64,000 bases of DNA from a virus, in IMG/VR virus record IMGVR_UViG_3300006846_000010, positions 39,487 through 103,486 of that record, one strand, 5' to 3'. Below the pieces are notes generated by a model. The model had not been told where the DNA came from. It did no database searches and saw only the letters and a list, made by a program, of their open reading frames with translations. Both the position numbers and the translations under genes were made by a program. Below, piece after piece: positions 24,918-32,436 of the stretch. The stretch's first letter is position 1. Every line of letters starts with the position of its first letter.

Positions 24918-25727
24918 TCACGCACCGCCGGTCAGCTCTCCGAGTCTCGCAGCTACCGCGGCGGCACGCTCCAGACCCCACGCCGCCAGCAGCGTCTCGG
25001 CGGCGATCTCTACGGTGGTCGTGCCGAGGGTCTCGATGACGCGCTCGGACGTACGTGTCGCGATCCTCTCCGACAGGTCGGCGCGCAGCTCCTCCGGTAC
25101 GTCGACCGGAGTCTCGGAGTCGTTGTGGGCCGCCGCCAGCACGTCCTCGACCGACAACTTAAGCTCGGCTTCCGTGACCCGACGCGCGGCCTCGTAGTTG
25201 AGGAACGCCTCGAACGTACCCACGAGTGTCCGTCCCGGGATCGCCCACGCCTTGCCGAGTACCTTGGCCGCGGTCGCGTCCGACACGCGCTTGATGTCGT
25301 CATTGGTGAGCGGCACCGTGACCTCCCAGTCACTCGTGTCGTCGGCGATCGACATCCCGACGACGGAGACGTGCATGTGCTTGGTGTGTAGGTTATCCCC
25401 GTCGTACGGACCCCACTCCCACGCGTCGCGTAGTGATGTTGCATATGACGAGAAGATTCGTTTATCGAAGATCGTGTACTTAACGCGTTGATCACGGGAC
25501 AGCCGGATCGCCTCGGCGATCGCGTGCATGTTGGCCCCGGCCATCGGATCGTGAGTGAAGTCACGTGCCCGGACGACGCCCTGGTCGTCGGGGTTGTGAT
25601 CGGAGGACGTACCCTGGTGCGCCGGGTCGCCGATGGAGCCGTCGGACACCTTCGAGCGATTCGGCGCGATCTCGTTGACCTGTGCTAGCAGCTTCTCCAG
25701 TCCGCGCGCGACCCGCCAGTCGGCCAC
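24918..25727 (-). CDS. Endolysin, M15-type peptidase
   Basis: A 269-residue protein from GTG 25727. The N-terminal 150 residues carry HQGTSSDHNPDDQG, ARDFTHDPMAGANM and NLHTKHMHVSV, giving the His, Asp and His of a zinc M15 peptidase that cleaves peptidoglycan stem peptides. The C-terminal 120 residues are helical and repetitive and may bind the cell wall or oligomerise; no known wall-binding motif was seen. Its neighbours are membrane proteins of lysis type. Confidence 0.75.
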   Translation of the reverse strand: MADWRVARGLEKLLAQVNEIAPNRSKVSDGSIGDPAHQGTSSDHNPDDQGVVRARDFTHDPMAGANMHAIAEAIRLSRDQRVKYTIFDKRIFSSYATSLRDAWEWGPYDGDNLHTKHMHVSVVGMSIADDTSDWEVTVPLTNDDIKRVSDATAAKVLGKAWAIPGRTLVGTFEAFLNYEAARRVTEAELKLSVEDVLAAAHNDSETPVDVPEELRADLSERIATRTSERVIETLGTTTVEIAAETLLAAWGLERAAAVAARLGELTGGA

Positions 25728-25924
25728 TACGTCACGTCCGCTCGACGCTTGAGTGATACCTCGTGCACGACCAGCTCTAGCTCGAGGTTACCAGACCCGT
25801 CACCCAGCTGAAACGTGGTTCGGCTGTCGCCGAGACGCATCACGACTCGTCCGGCACGCTCCACCTGCTCCGAGGTCACAGTGCCACCGCTTACGGCTAG
25901 TTCAACCAGATCTTTCGCGTTCAC
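25727..25924 (-). CDS. Small protein upstream of the endolysin
   Basis: A 65-residue acidic protein starting at GTG 25924 behind GAAGAGGTGATTGC. Its TAG overlaps the endolysin GTG by one base, so the two are likely translated together. Predicted helix then a beta-rich half (NLELELVVHEVSLKRR). No known domain. Confidence 0.55.
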   Translation of the reverse strand: MNAKDLVELAVSGGTVTSEQVERAGRVVMRLGDSRTTFQLGDGSGNLELELVVHEVSLKRRADVT

Positions 25925-25950
25925 GCAATCACCTCTTCCTCAAAACGCAC

Positions 25951-25982
25951 GAGGACCGGGCCGCCACGAGCGCCCGGTCCTC
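25951..25982 (-). terminator. Hairpin terminator after the AT-hook/winged-helix gene
   Basis: GAGGACCGGGC, a ten-base loop, then GCCCGGTCCTC: a perfect 11-bp stem. Read on the minus strand it is followed by GTGCGTTTTG, a short T-rich run. It lies 48 nt after the stop of the 26350-26030 gene and before the lysis genes, so it separates the two units. Confidence 0.7.
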
Positions 25983-26029
25983 ACGCGTGTCTGCGTCCAC
26001 CGGAAGTACCTCCGTGCGGTCGTCTCCGC

Positions 26030-26350
26030 CTAGGCGGGCGCCGGCTCGGTCGGCGTTACCGCCGGCTGCTCGCCCTCCGGGACGCGCTCCCACGTATGTG
26101 TCGAACCGTTGCGGATCGACCGTACACGCTTGTTGTAACGCAGTCGCCACAGGGAGAGGTAGGCCTCCGACCGGCTGATGCCGGCGACCTCGGCCACGGT
26201 GTTCTTCGTCATCGGCGACGTCAGCACCTCGTACACGTGCTCGTCACGCTTGAGGGTCGCGTCCGGTCGCGGCCGACCGCGCCGGCGGCCTTCCGACTCC
26301 TCACCCGCGCCGGCCGTTGTCTCCGGGCTCGCCTCTGTTACGTCAGTCAC
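26030..26350 (-). CDS. DNA-binding protein with AT-hook-like and winged-helix parts
   Basis: A 106-residue protein starting at GTG 26350. RRRGRPRPD near residue 23 resembles an AT hook. Residues 35-90 (DEHVYEVLTSPMTKNTVAEV and SRSEAYLSLWRLRYNKRV) look like a winged helix-turn-helix with a following beta hairpin. The C terminus is proline-rich. A transcriptional or nucleoid role is likely. It stands alone between two terminator-like or noncoding stretches. Confidence 0.65.
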   Translation of the reverse strand: MTDVTEASPETTAGAGEESEGRRRGRPRPDATLKRDEHVYEVLTSPMTKNTVAEVAGISRSEAYLSLWRLRYNKRVRSIRNGSTHTWERVPEGEQPAVTPTEPAPA

Positions 26351-26388
26351 AAGTTGTCCTCTCGCCTCAACATCTTACTGTCTAGGGT

Positions 26389-27402
26389 CTACATTAGCAC
26401 ATCTACAGCGGTATCGTCTCGCGCGACCACGCTGCTGCGCGAGACGGCGCTCTTCCAGGCGTGCGTCACATCGATATCATACTCACGCTCGCCGATCAGA
26501 GATCCTACGTGAGTGCCGGGGTTGCCGTCCAGCGCGCGGGCGATCCACCCGCCGATCCACCGGCCGCAGTGCACAGATATTCCCTTTCCCCACGTGAGAT
26601 TGAGACCGCTGACGCCGCGCAGTGGCTTGATCAGCCAGTCGTCCGGGAAGCCGAGGATGCGCGCGGCCTCACGGTGTGTGATCATGCGGTCGAGCCACGG
26701 GTGAATGACCAGCTGCAGCGACGCGCCGGTAATGACGCGCGCCGGCTGCTCGCCGCGCCAGCGCGTCACGGTCGTGAAACCCATCGCGAAGTCGTTGGCG
26801 ACGATCTTAGCCTCACCCTGTGCCATCGACGCCGGTAGCCGGCCGTGCTTCTCGTAGTACCGGCGACAGATCTCACCCAGCGACGCGCCGGGCTCCCAGC
26901 CACAGCCGTCGATCAGGTCGGCCACTCGCTGTGTGAGTGGGTTGCTGACGTGAACGTGGCCGTCCACTGCGCCGGACGCCGACCGCAGCTGCTCCGTCCA
27001 CATGTGTGTGACGGGTGCCCGGTACGGCTGCGCGTGCCACGTCCGCCCGAGAGGCGCGAGGTCTGCTATCACGTCTGCCAGTACGGGCAGTGTTCTCGGC
27101 TGTGGCACCTCGACGCCGAACGGAACCCGCGAGATGAGCCAGAAGTAGCGCTTCCGCTGGGCACATCCGCCCACCGAATACGCGTTGTGCCGGACGTGGT
27201 AGAGCGTCCACCGGTCGCCGGTGTCCTCCTCCACGTGGGCGCGCAGCCGGCGCATGAGATCCAGACCGTCGGGGCGGTTGCGCGCCTGCTGAACGCTCTC
27301 GAAGACGGCGATCGTGGGACGTGCTCGAATGACGTAGTCGGCAAATGCCCACATACACGCGTTCACTTTAGAGTTTGCTCCGCGAAATGACTTGGCGCTC
27401 AT
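26389..27402 (-). CDS. C5-cytosine DNA methyltransferase, C-terminal fragment
   Basis: A 337-residue frame that begins just after catalytic motif IV. It holds the ENV-like motif (TIAVFESVQQA), QRKRYFWLISR (motif VIII) and a C-terminal REAARILGFPDDWLI typical of motif IX-X. The bases just upstream (27420-27403) read CSGFSV in this frame, the rest of motif IV, but the N-terminal half lies in another frame. An independent ATG at 27402 would give an enzyme without the catalytic Cys or the SAM motif, so this alone should be inactive. Confidence 0.8.
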   Translation of the reverse strand: MSAKSFRGANSKVNACMWAFADYVIRARPTIAVFESVQQARNRPDGLDLMRRLRAHVEEDTGDRWTLYHVRHNAYSVGGCAQRKRYFWLISRVPFGVEVPQPRTLPVLADVIADLAPLGRTWHAQPYRAPVTHMWTEQLRSASGAVDGHVHVSNPLTQRVADLIDGCGWEPGASLGEICRRYYEKHGRLPASMAQGEAKIVANDFAMGFTTVTRWRGEQPARVITGASLQLVIHPWLDRMITHREAARILGFPDDWLIKPLRGVSGLNLTWGKGISVHCGRWIGGWIARALDGNPGTHVGSLIGEREYDIDVTHAWKSAVSRSSVVARDDTAVDVLM

Positions 27403-27425
27403 GACGGAAAATCCTGAGCACGGTC

Positions 27426-27659
27426 TTACGGGGGGTTGCCGAATACAACATCACAACCCCCACTGATCACCTCCCACGACTCGGCAGGTCCTATCTGTGC
27501 CTGCCAACTATTACCAAGAAGTGCGCGATTAGCGAGACAGTTTGCTACACCGAAGCCGCCTGGAAGTTCCTTCTTACCAACCAGTTTAAAGCCCGCCTGG
27601 ACCATCCCGAGGGTAAAACCTCCAGCAAACCCAAGAACGTCCACCGCGGTGTATGTCAT
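27426..27659 (-). CDS. C5-cytosine DNA methyltransferase, N-terminal fragment
   Basis: A 77-residue frame starting at ATG 27659, which overlaps the stop of the HNH gene (ATGA). VDVLGFAGGFTLGMVQAGF is the SAM-binding motif I. It ends CDVVFGNPP then TAA at 27428-27426, exactly before the expected catalytic Cys of NPPCSGFS. The missing part follows eight nt later in the -1 frame. Recoding or a simple frameshift mutation are both possible; see findings. Confidence 0.75.
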   Translation of the reverse strand: MTYTAVDVLGFAGGFTLGMVQAGFKLVGKKELPGGFGVANCLANRALLGNSWQAQIGPAESWEVISGGCDVVFGNPP

Positions 27660-28288
27660 GTGTTCACGTCCATAGGTACACACATTCCGTTGTCCTTGTG
27701 GCGTTGCATCCAGCGGGATGCATAAGGTTTACCGCATACCTGGCAGATCACCTTAGGCTCGATACCACGCACACGCACAACACCGTTGACTGTGATGCAC
27801 TTTTTCGGCTGGCAACCACTTGCCTGGTGCCGACGAATCCAGTGCGCTGCGATCTCGACACCACACATTTCACAAATCACCATTCGCCGGTTGGCGCGGC
27901 TGATAGCTTGTCGTGTGTGAAGTGGTAGTGGTTTTCTAAACTGGTGATTGTCTGATCCGTGATGCGCTTTCTTGGCATTCACCTCTGCGGAGAACCGCAT
28001 ACCTTTCGTAGGTGACTCACGTCCGCGAAACGCATCACTTAGCTTACTTCTTGCGACGTCAGACAGCCCGTGGTGTTTTCGGTGACAAAGCACGTGTGTC
28101 ATCGCGAGATTATCTGCGGTGTCATTCGTAACATCATCATCAATGTGATGAATGTTACCGTTCCATGTGCCACGCCCAATCTCTAGCACCGGAATCACAC
28201 AGAAGAAACACGACCAGGGACCGTAACCGTACGCTTTGTGAAACGCTTTAACCGTGCGTCCACGGTTGCGACTCGGGTTTGTTCCCAT
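27656..28288 (-). CDS. HNH homing endonuclease with NUMOD and zinc-finger-like parts
   Basis: A 210-residue protein. GNIHHIDDDVTNDTADNL followed by CHRKHH is the HNH core. GRESPTKGMRFSAEVNAKKA is a NUMOD3-type DNA-binding repeat. Two CxxC-H-C modules near the C terminus (CEMCGVEIAAHWIRRH and CQVCGKPYASRWMQRH) look like zinc fingers. I choose ATG 28288; the longer frame would overlap the dUTPase gene by 130 nt. No ribosome site is seen, but TACAGT seven nt ahead could give a leaderless message. It abuts its probable target, the methyltransferase gene. Confidence 0.85.
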   Translation of the reverse strand: MGTNPSRNRGRTVKAFHKAYGYGPWSCFFCVIPVLEIGRGTWNGNIHHIDDDVTNDTADNLAMTHVLCHRKHHGLSDVARSKLSDAFRGRESPTKGMRFSAEVNAKKAHHGSDNHQFRKPLPLHTRQAISRANRRMVICEMCGVEIAAHWIRRHQASGCQPKKCITVNGVVRVRGIEPKVICQVCGKPYASRWMQRHKDNGMCVPMDVNT

Positions 28289-28301
28289 GGACTGTACTGT
28301 A

Positions 28302-28814
28302 TCAGGTGTTGTGGGTGGTTTCTGATGTAGCGGAGAGTGTACCGGGTCCGACCAGCCGACCGGCTTCCACGCACCAGGCCGGCGTTCCGCCGGTCGCGAC
28401 ACACGACGGGGTGCACCGGACTCCTTGGTCATCGTACGACCGTCGACAGTGCGGGCACTTGCCCGTCACACCGTCGTAGCCCTCGCGCTGGCGTCGCTCG
28501 TTCTTCTCACGCTTTCGGCGGTAGCCCTCGTACAGGTCATCTGCGGTCACGTTAAGGTGCAGCGCGAGGTTCATGAGAAAGTGCCAGCAGTCAACGACCT
28601 CGCCGCGTGCCGCCTCGTAGTTGATGTGACGACTGGTCGCCCAGCTCTTCCAGCCAATCTCATCCAGAACCTCGCCGAGCTCCTTGATAAGCGCGACGTA
28701 GCTCTCCTTGATGTTCGCGATGCGCAGCTCGTCTGACTGACTCTCGAGCGTGTAGCCGTTGATCAGCTCCTGGAGCTCCCGCTGGGCGTGTAACATCTCC
28801 TCGAGGCGATCCAT
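28302..28814 (-). CDS. Dimeric dUTPase / MazG-like NTP pyrophosphohydrolase with zinc tail
   Basis: A 170-residue protein starting at ATG 28814, which shares one base with the previous stop. The helices SYVALIKELGEVLDEIGWKS and ARGEVVDCWHFLMNLAL supply the EExxE...ExxD pattern of all-alpha NTP pyrophosphohydrolases, closest in layout to the dimeric dUTPase family. The C-terminal CPHCRRSYDDQGVRCTPSC looks like an added zinc-binding knot. It would remove dUTP, which fits with the dCMP deaminase and synthase further along. Confidence 0.7.
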   Translation of the reverse strand: MDRLEEMLHAQRELQELINGYTLESQSDELRIANIKESYVALIKELGEVLDEIGWKSWATSRHINYEAARGEVVDCWHFLMNLALHLNVTADDLYEGYRRKREKNERRQREGYDGVTGKCPHCRRSYDDQGVRCTPSCVATGGTPAWCVEAGRLVGPGTLSATSETTHNT

Positions 28815-28996
28815 CAACTCACCAGTTTCTTCCGAGCATCACGCATTGCACTTATCATTGTCCTACGCGCGGCGCGATGTGCCCGCGCCTCGATCAGCTG
28901 ATCGATGTAGTTGTGTTTACGACGCTCGGCGGCAGCCGTACTCTTCTTAGCCGCGCGCCGGCGCTGGCGCGGGGTCAGCTTACCTGCTCGCATCAT
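28814..28996 (-). CDS. Very basic 60-residue protein
   Basis: Starts ATGATG at 28996 after AAAAATGAGAG. About a third of residues are Arg or Lys (KLTPRQRRRAAKKSTAAAE), with no hydrophobic core, so it probably binds nucleic acid. It is coupled to the dUTPase-like gene by TGATG. Similar short basic proteins are common in phages and have no assigned role. Confidence 0.5.
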   Translation of the reverse strand: MMRAGKLTPRQRRRAAKKSTAAAERRKHNYIDQLIEARAHRAARRTMISAMRDARKKLVS

Positions 28997-29008
28997 CTCT
29001 CATTTTTC

Positions 29009-29695
29009 CTAGGTCACCCGGCGTACCGCGTCGGGCGTGCCGATATCCTGCGTTAACACGTGTACCAGCGCGAAGCTGGGCGCCATCTCATTGAGCACCG
29101 GACCGATCTTCTCCTGGCCGGCCAGTGCGTTGAGACCGCGGTACCGGTCGATGACCAGCGGGCCGCACCAGACCGTTACCGCCTGTGTAGCGTCGTCGCT
29201 CCATTTCGCTACCTCATCATCGAGCGGGTCTTGGTCATATCTACGCTCCACCCAGCGGTCGCCTCGGAGACGAGTAAACCTCTCGGCCTCAACCCGGTGA
29301 ACGACTCGCACGCCGACCGCGTAGTTCGCCGCCGTGCATACCGCGTAGACGTCCTCGGGTCCGTGGATGTTGTCGCTCATCAGCACCAGAACGCGTTGTG
29401 TTTGACACAGCTCGAGACCTCGGCGAAGCGCGCGGCCGGGTCCGCCGGTGGCCAGCATCACGCGAATCTCCGGGCGGTGACCCACCAGTTGAAACACCGG
29501 CAGGGCGTTCTCGCCGGCGGACACCACGATCACCCGACGCGCACCCATCGCCAGCGCGCTATCCACCGCGGCGACCAGCAGCGACCTGCCCTCGATGACG
29601 ACGAACGGCTTGAAGTAGGGAGGTACCACCCCGTTCAGTCGCTCACTCTTACCACCGGCGAGAATCACGGCGTCCAACCCGGCGTGGTCGATCAC
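29009..29695 (-). CDS. Sugar- or choline-phosphate nucleotidyltransferase
   Basis: A 228-residue Rossmann-like protein from GTG 29695. It begins LDAVILAGGKSERLNG with a later FKPFVVIEGRSLL, the GG...K signature of nucleoside-triphosphate transferases that make NDP-sugars or CDP-choline-like compounds. LVLMSDNIHGPEDV supplies the metal-binding Asp. It lacks the long C-terminal beta-helix of GlmU-type enzymes. With the HAD hydrolase and kinase-like genes just downstream it forms a small activation pathway. Confidence 0.75.
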   Translation of the reverse strand: MIDHAGLDAVILAGGKSERLNGVVPPYFKPFVVIEGRSLLVAAVDSALAMGARRVIVVSAGENALPVFQLVGHRPEIRVMLATGGPGRALRRGLELCQTQRVLVLMSDNIHGPEDVYAVCTAANYAVGVRVVHRVEAERFTRLRGDRWVERRYDQDPLDDEVAKWSDDATQAVTVWCGPLVIDRYRGLNALAGQEKIGPVLNEMAPSFALVHVLTQDIGTPDAVRRVT

Positions 29696-30303
29696 GCTGT
29701 TTTCAACTCTCTGGTGATAAGTTCTCCTAAGACATCGGCGAGCTCGGCGCGTAGTTGCTCGTAGGTTTGCCCGGTGTAGTGCAGCAACCGGAGACCCGGA
29801 ACGTCCTCGGTGAGTCGCTCGACGGTGCTGCCCATGTCATCAACATATACCACGGAACCGGTACCTCGATGCTTGGCGACGGACATCGCACGCGACAAAA
29901 TCACGCGTCGTGCGTCATACGTTAACTGTGGCTTGACGGGTACGCTTAGACCTAGTCGACGAAGTAGGGTACGTGCACACTCGTGTGACGCAGCCGTTAG
30001 ACACGACACGGTCGCCGACCGCCGAGCATCACCGTACAGCAGGGTACGTGCGAGTCGGGTCGGCGGCAGAGCTAAGGTGTGCGGATCTACGTCACCCAGC
30101 AGGATGCCGTACCACACCTGCTTAGCGGTGTGAACACGCTCAACATCACCGATACCGACCAGATCGCCGAGCCACTCACGGTATGACAAGCCGGCGGCGT
30201 TCGGCGGTACCTCAACACCAACTCGTCGATATGCCTCCCGGTTAAGCGCGTCGGTGTCGGCGAGTGTGCCATCCAGATCAAGGAAGAAACGTAGTTGCGT
30301 CAC
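29692..30303 (-). CDS. HAD-superfamily phosphatase
   Basis: A 203-residue protein with DLDGTLADTD (motif I nucleophile and acid) near residue 9, SCLTAAS (motif II) near 97, and VVYVDDMGSTVERL (motif IV) near 150. The alpha-helical cap between motifs I and II is of C1 type. It overlaps the nucleotidyltransferase start by four nt. Likely removes a phosphate from a sugar or polyol intermediate; 5'-nucleotidase activity is the alternative. Confidence 0.75.
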   Translation of the reverse strand: MTQLRFFLDLDGTLADTDALNREAYRRVGVEVPPNAAGLSYREWLGDLVGIGDVERVHTAKQVWYGILLGDVDPHTLALPPTRLARTLLYGDARRSATVSCLTAASHECARTLLRRLGLSVPVKPQLTYDARRVILSRAMSVAKHRGTGSVVYVDDMGSTVERLTEDVPGLRLLHYTGQTYEQLRAELADVLGELITRELKTA

Positions 30304-31072
30304 CGATCATGCCTCTCACGTCATCTTGAACCTTAGGTGCCGCACATCGTGCGAGGTAGGGTAGGGTGCGTAGTAGGTGAATGACGCACCAGAGTACGGC
30401 CGCGTTCCACTCGTTATCATCTTGCGCGTACGTTTGCACGTGGTACGGGTTGATTCGCGCACTGCCACCGAGCGTGTCGAGAGCTCCCGTTACCTCACGG
30501 TAGCCGTACCGAACCCGCTCCCAGCCCAGCGCTGATTGGAGCATCTTACCGAGGTCCACAGCCCGGATGTCGGGCACCGCCGAGGTCGCGGGAACCGGGT
30601 CGATGATGACCAGTTCGGATGTACCGGGCCTAAACATCACGTTGTCCAGCGTCGGGTCGCCGTGCGTTAGGCACCGTGGAAGTGCGTTCCAGTCGATCGA
30701 CTCGTGCGTCTTTTCCAGCCACAGCTGAACCTCAACACCGACGTCGAACATTCCGAGTAGGTCTGCCACCTTGTCGACCGTCGCCTGCTGTGACCACTCG
30801 ACCTCGGCGGACTGTGACCACACGTGCTGCTCGAGTTGTTCCACGATCCCGGCGAGCACCACACGGTGGTTTAACCACATGTAAGAGATGTCGTCGAGCC
30901 GCTCCATCTGGTAGCCGTGCTCATATACCGACAGTACCTTCGGAACGGCGGGAGACTGGTGCTGACGTAACCACAGTCCCTGGCGTGATGTACGCCCGTC
31001 GTCCGTCCGGCACATCTTGCCGACGCTCTCGAGGTAGTACCGGAACGTGGCGCCCGACGATCCCCTAGTCAC
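30278..31072 (-). CDS. Aminoglycoside/choline kinase-fold phosphotransferase
   Basis: A 264-residue protein with the catalytic loop LTHGDPTLDNVMF and, ten residues on, LVIIDPVP in the position of the metal-binding DxD/DFG. This is the APH/choline kinase fold. The phosphoacceptor is probably small. Its stop lies 26 nt inside the HAD gene and its start inside the neighbouring glycosyltransferase stop. A kinase, HAD phosphatase and nucleotidyltransferase set also occurs in capsule and teichoic-acid decoration loci. Confidence 0.7.
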   Translation of the reverse strand: MTRGSSGATFRYYLESVGKMCRTDDGRTSRQGLWLRQHQSPAVPKVLSVYEHGYQMERLDDISYMWLNHRVVLAGIVEQLEQHVWSQSAEVEWSQQATVDKVADLLGMFDVGVEVQLWLEKTHESIDWNALPRCLTHGDPTLDNVMFRPGTSELVIIDPVPATSAVPDIRAVDLGKMLQSALGWERVRYGYREVTGALDTLGGSARINPYHVQTYAQDDNEWNAAVLWCVIHLLRTLPYLARCAAPKVQDDVRGMIGDATTFLP

Positions 31073-32420
31073 CGGTACCTCGCAGCCCGAGGCGCGCTTC
31101 GATCAGCCGGGCAAAGCGTAACTCCCGAACGGCGTCATTGAAGTGTATGCGCTGGGCGGCTACGAGCTCATACCAGTCGGTGCGACCCGCGTCTGAGCTG
31201 AGGTGCTTAACCCGGTGTACCAACTCGTCGGGCGAGGTGACGCGCAGCCAGTCCTTCAACCACAACGGTGCGTCGCCGAGGATGTTATCCTGGACGTCGT
31301 AGCCGGGGTGAAAGAAGCACACGGTACCGGCCGCGAACGCTTCCCACGGCTTAGCCGTGGCCCAGCCGGTGCCGCTGGCCGGTGAGGTGAAGGTACAGCG
31401 TACGGAGTGAAGCTTAGGTACGTAGTCGCCCCACGGTGCCGGGGTGATCTCGCGGTTGATCTCCTCCTGGCCGGCCTGTGACCACGTGCCGTGAATCCAC
31501 GCCGGTTCCAGTGGTAGTACCCACTCACGCATTACGTGTGACCGGGTTATGTCCTGGCGCACGTAGCGTCGCGTCTCATTCATGAAGAGGCCGAACCCCG
31601 CGCGATCTTCCCAGCGGTCGTTGAACGACAGCAGGTCGCCGAACGGTGTGCTGGGCAAGAGACCGTTGACCTCCAACCGGGCGTATACATTCCGCACGGA
31701 CGCCTTCCACACCTTATCGACATCGCTCGGCGTCTCGACGCCGAGGTCGCACGTGGCAGACCACTCCTCAAAAGCGCCGTTCGGGCCCGGGTCTCCGTAC
31801 CGCGCGTGCTTGATCCTGTGATGATACGTGTGTTGTGCGAGCACCGGGTGACGCAGCGGCCACTTGAGGTCGCGTAACTTGAGGTAGTTGCGCGGATCGG
31901 AGTTGAGCCAGATCTCCTCGCGCTTCCACGGGTTGACGTCGCGCCAGATGTTGATCGCTCGTGTCAGAAACGCGACGTAGTGCGCCGACCAGTCGTGTGG
32001 CTTGGTGTACTTACCGGGTTCACGTACGCCGGGCAGCGGCACGTTGGTCGTACCGTGCTGGCCGGCCCAGAGTACGATGCCGTCGAGCTTCGTTATGAAG
32101 TCGAGCGTTACCGAGTCATAGATGTCTTGCAGAGCGAGGTGGTCGGCCACGGAGTAGTTCGCGTGATTCAAGCCGGTACGGCGCTTGGCGTCGAGCAGCT
32201 GCGGACCCCACTTGATCCACGGGTTGTGCACGTTGCTCGGCAGGCCGACCGACGTGGGCTCCTCGCCGCTGTTCTTTCCGATGAGGTAGAAGTCTGACTC
32301 CGGGTTGCGCCGCGCGAGTTCGCCGATCGTCGCGGCCATCTCCACGTCGCCGCCGAGACTACCGCACTTCGTGATGCTGAGCGGCATCGATCTTCCTATC
32401 TTTCCGTACCCAACACGCAT
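31065..32420 (-). CDS. Glycosyltransferase-like protein
   Basis: A 451-residue protein; ATG 32420 has GGAGGTGATAAGT ahead of it, which rules out longer starts. It begins VGYGKIGRSMPL and KCGSLGGDVEMAATI, then DFYLIGKNSGEE. Near the C terminus are TGWATAKPWEAFAAGTVCFF and a typical donor-domain ending. Related proteins occur as presumptive glycosyltransferases in actinophages. No membrane segment. Paired with the next gene. Confidence 0.6.
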   Translation of the reverse strand: MRVGYGKIGRSMPLSITKCGSLGGDVEMAATIGELARRNPESDFYLIGKNSGEEPTSVGLPSNVHNPWIKWGPQLLDAKRRTGLNHANYSVADHLALQDIYDSVTLDFITKLDGIVLWAGQHGTTNVPLPGVREPGKYTKPHDWSAHYVAFLTRAINIWRDVNPWKREEIWLNSDPRNYLKLRDLKWPLRHPVLAQHTYHHRIKHARYGDPGPNGAFEEWSATCDLGVETPSDVDKVWKASVRNVYARLEVNGLLPSTPFGDLLSFNDRWEDRAGFGLFMNETRRYVRQDITRSHVMREWVLPLEPAWIHGTWSQAGQEEINREITPAPWGDYVPKLHSVRCTFTSPASGTGWATAKPWEAFAAGTVCFFHPGYDVQDNILGDAPLWLKDWLRVTSPDELVHRVKHLSSDAGRTDWYELVAAQRIHFNDAVRELRFARLIEARLGLRGTGD

Positions 32421-32436
32421 ACTTATCACCTCCGTT

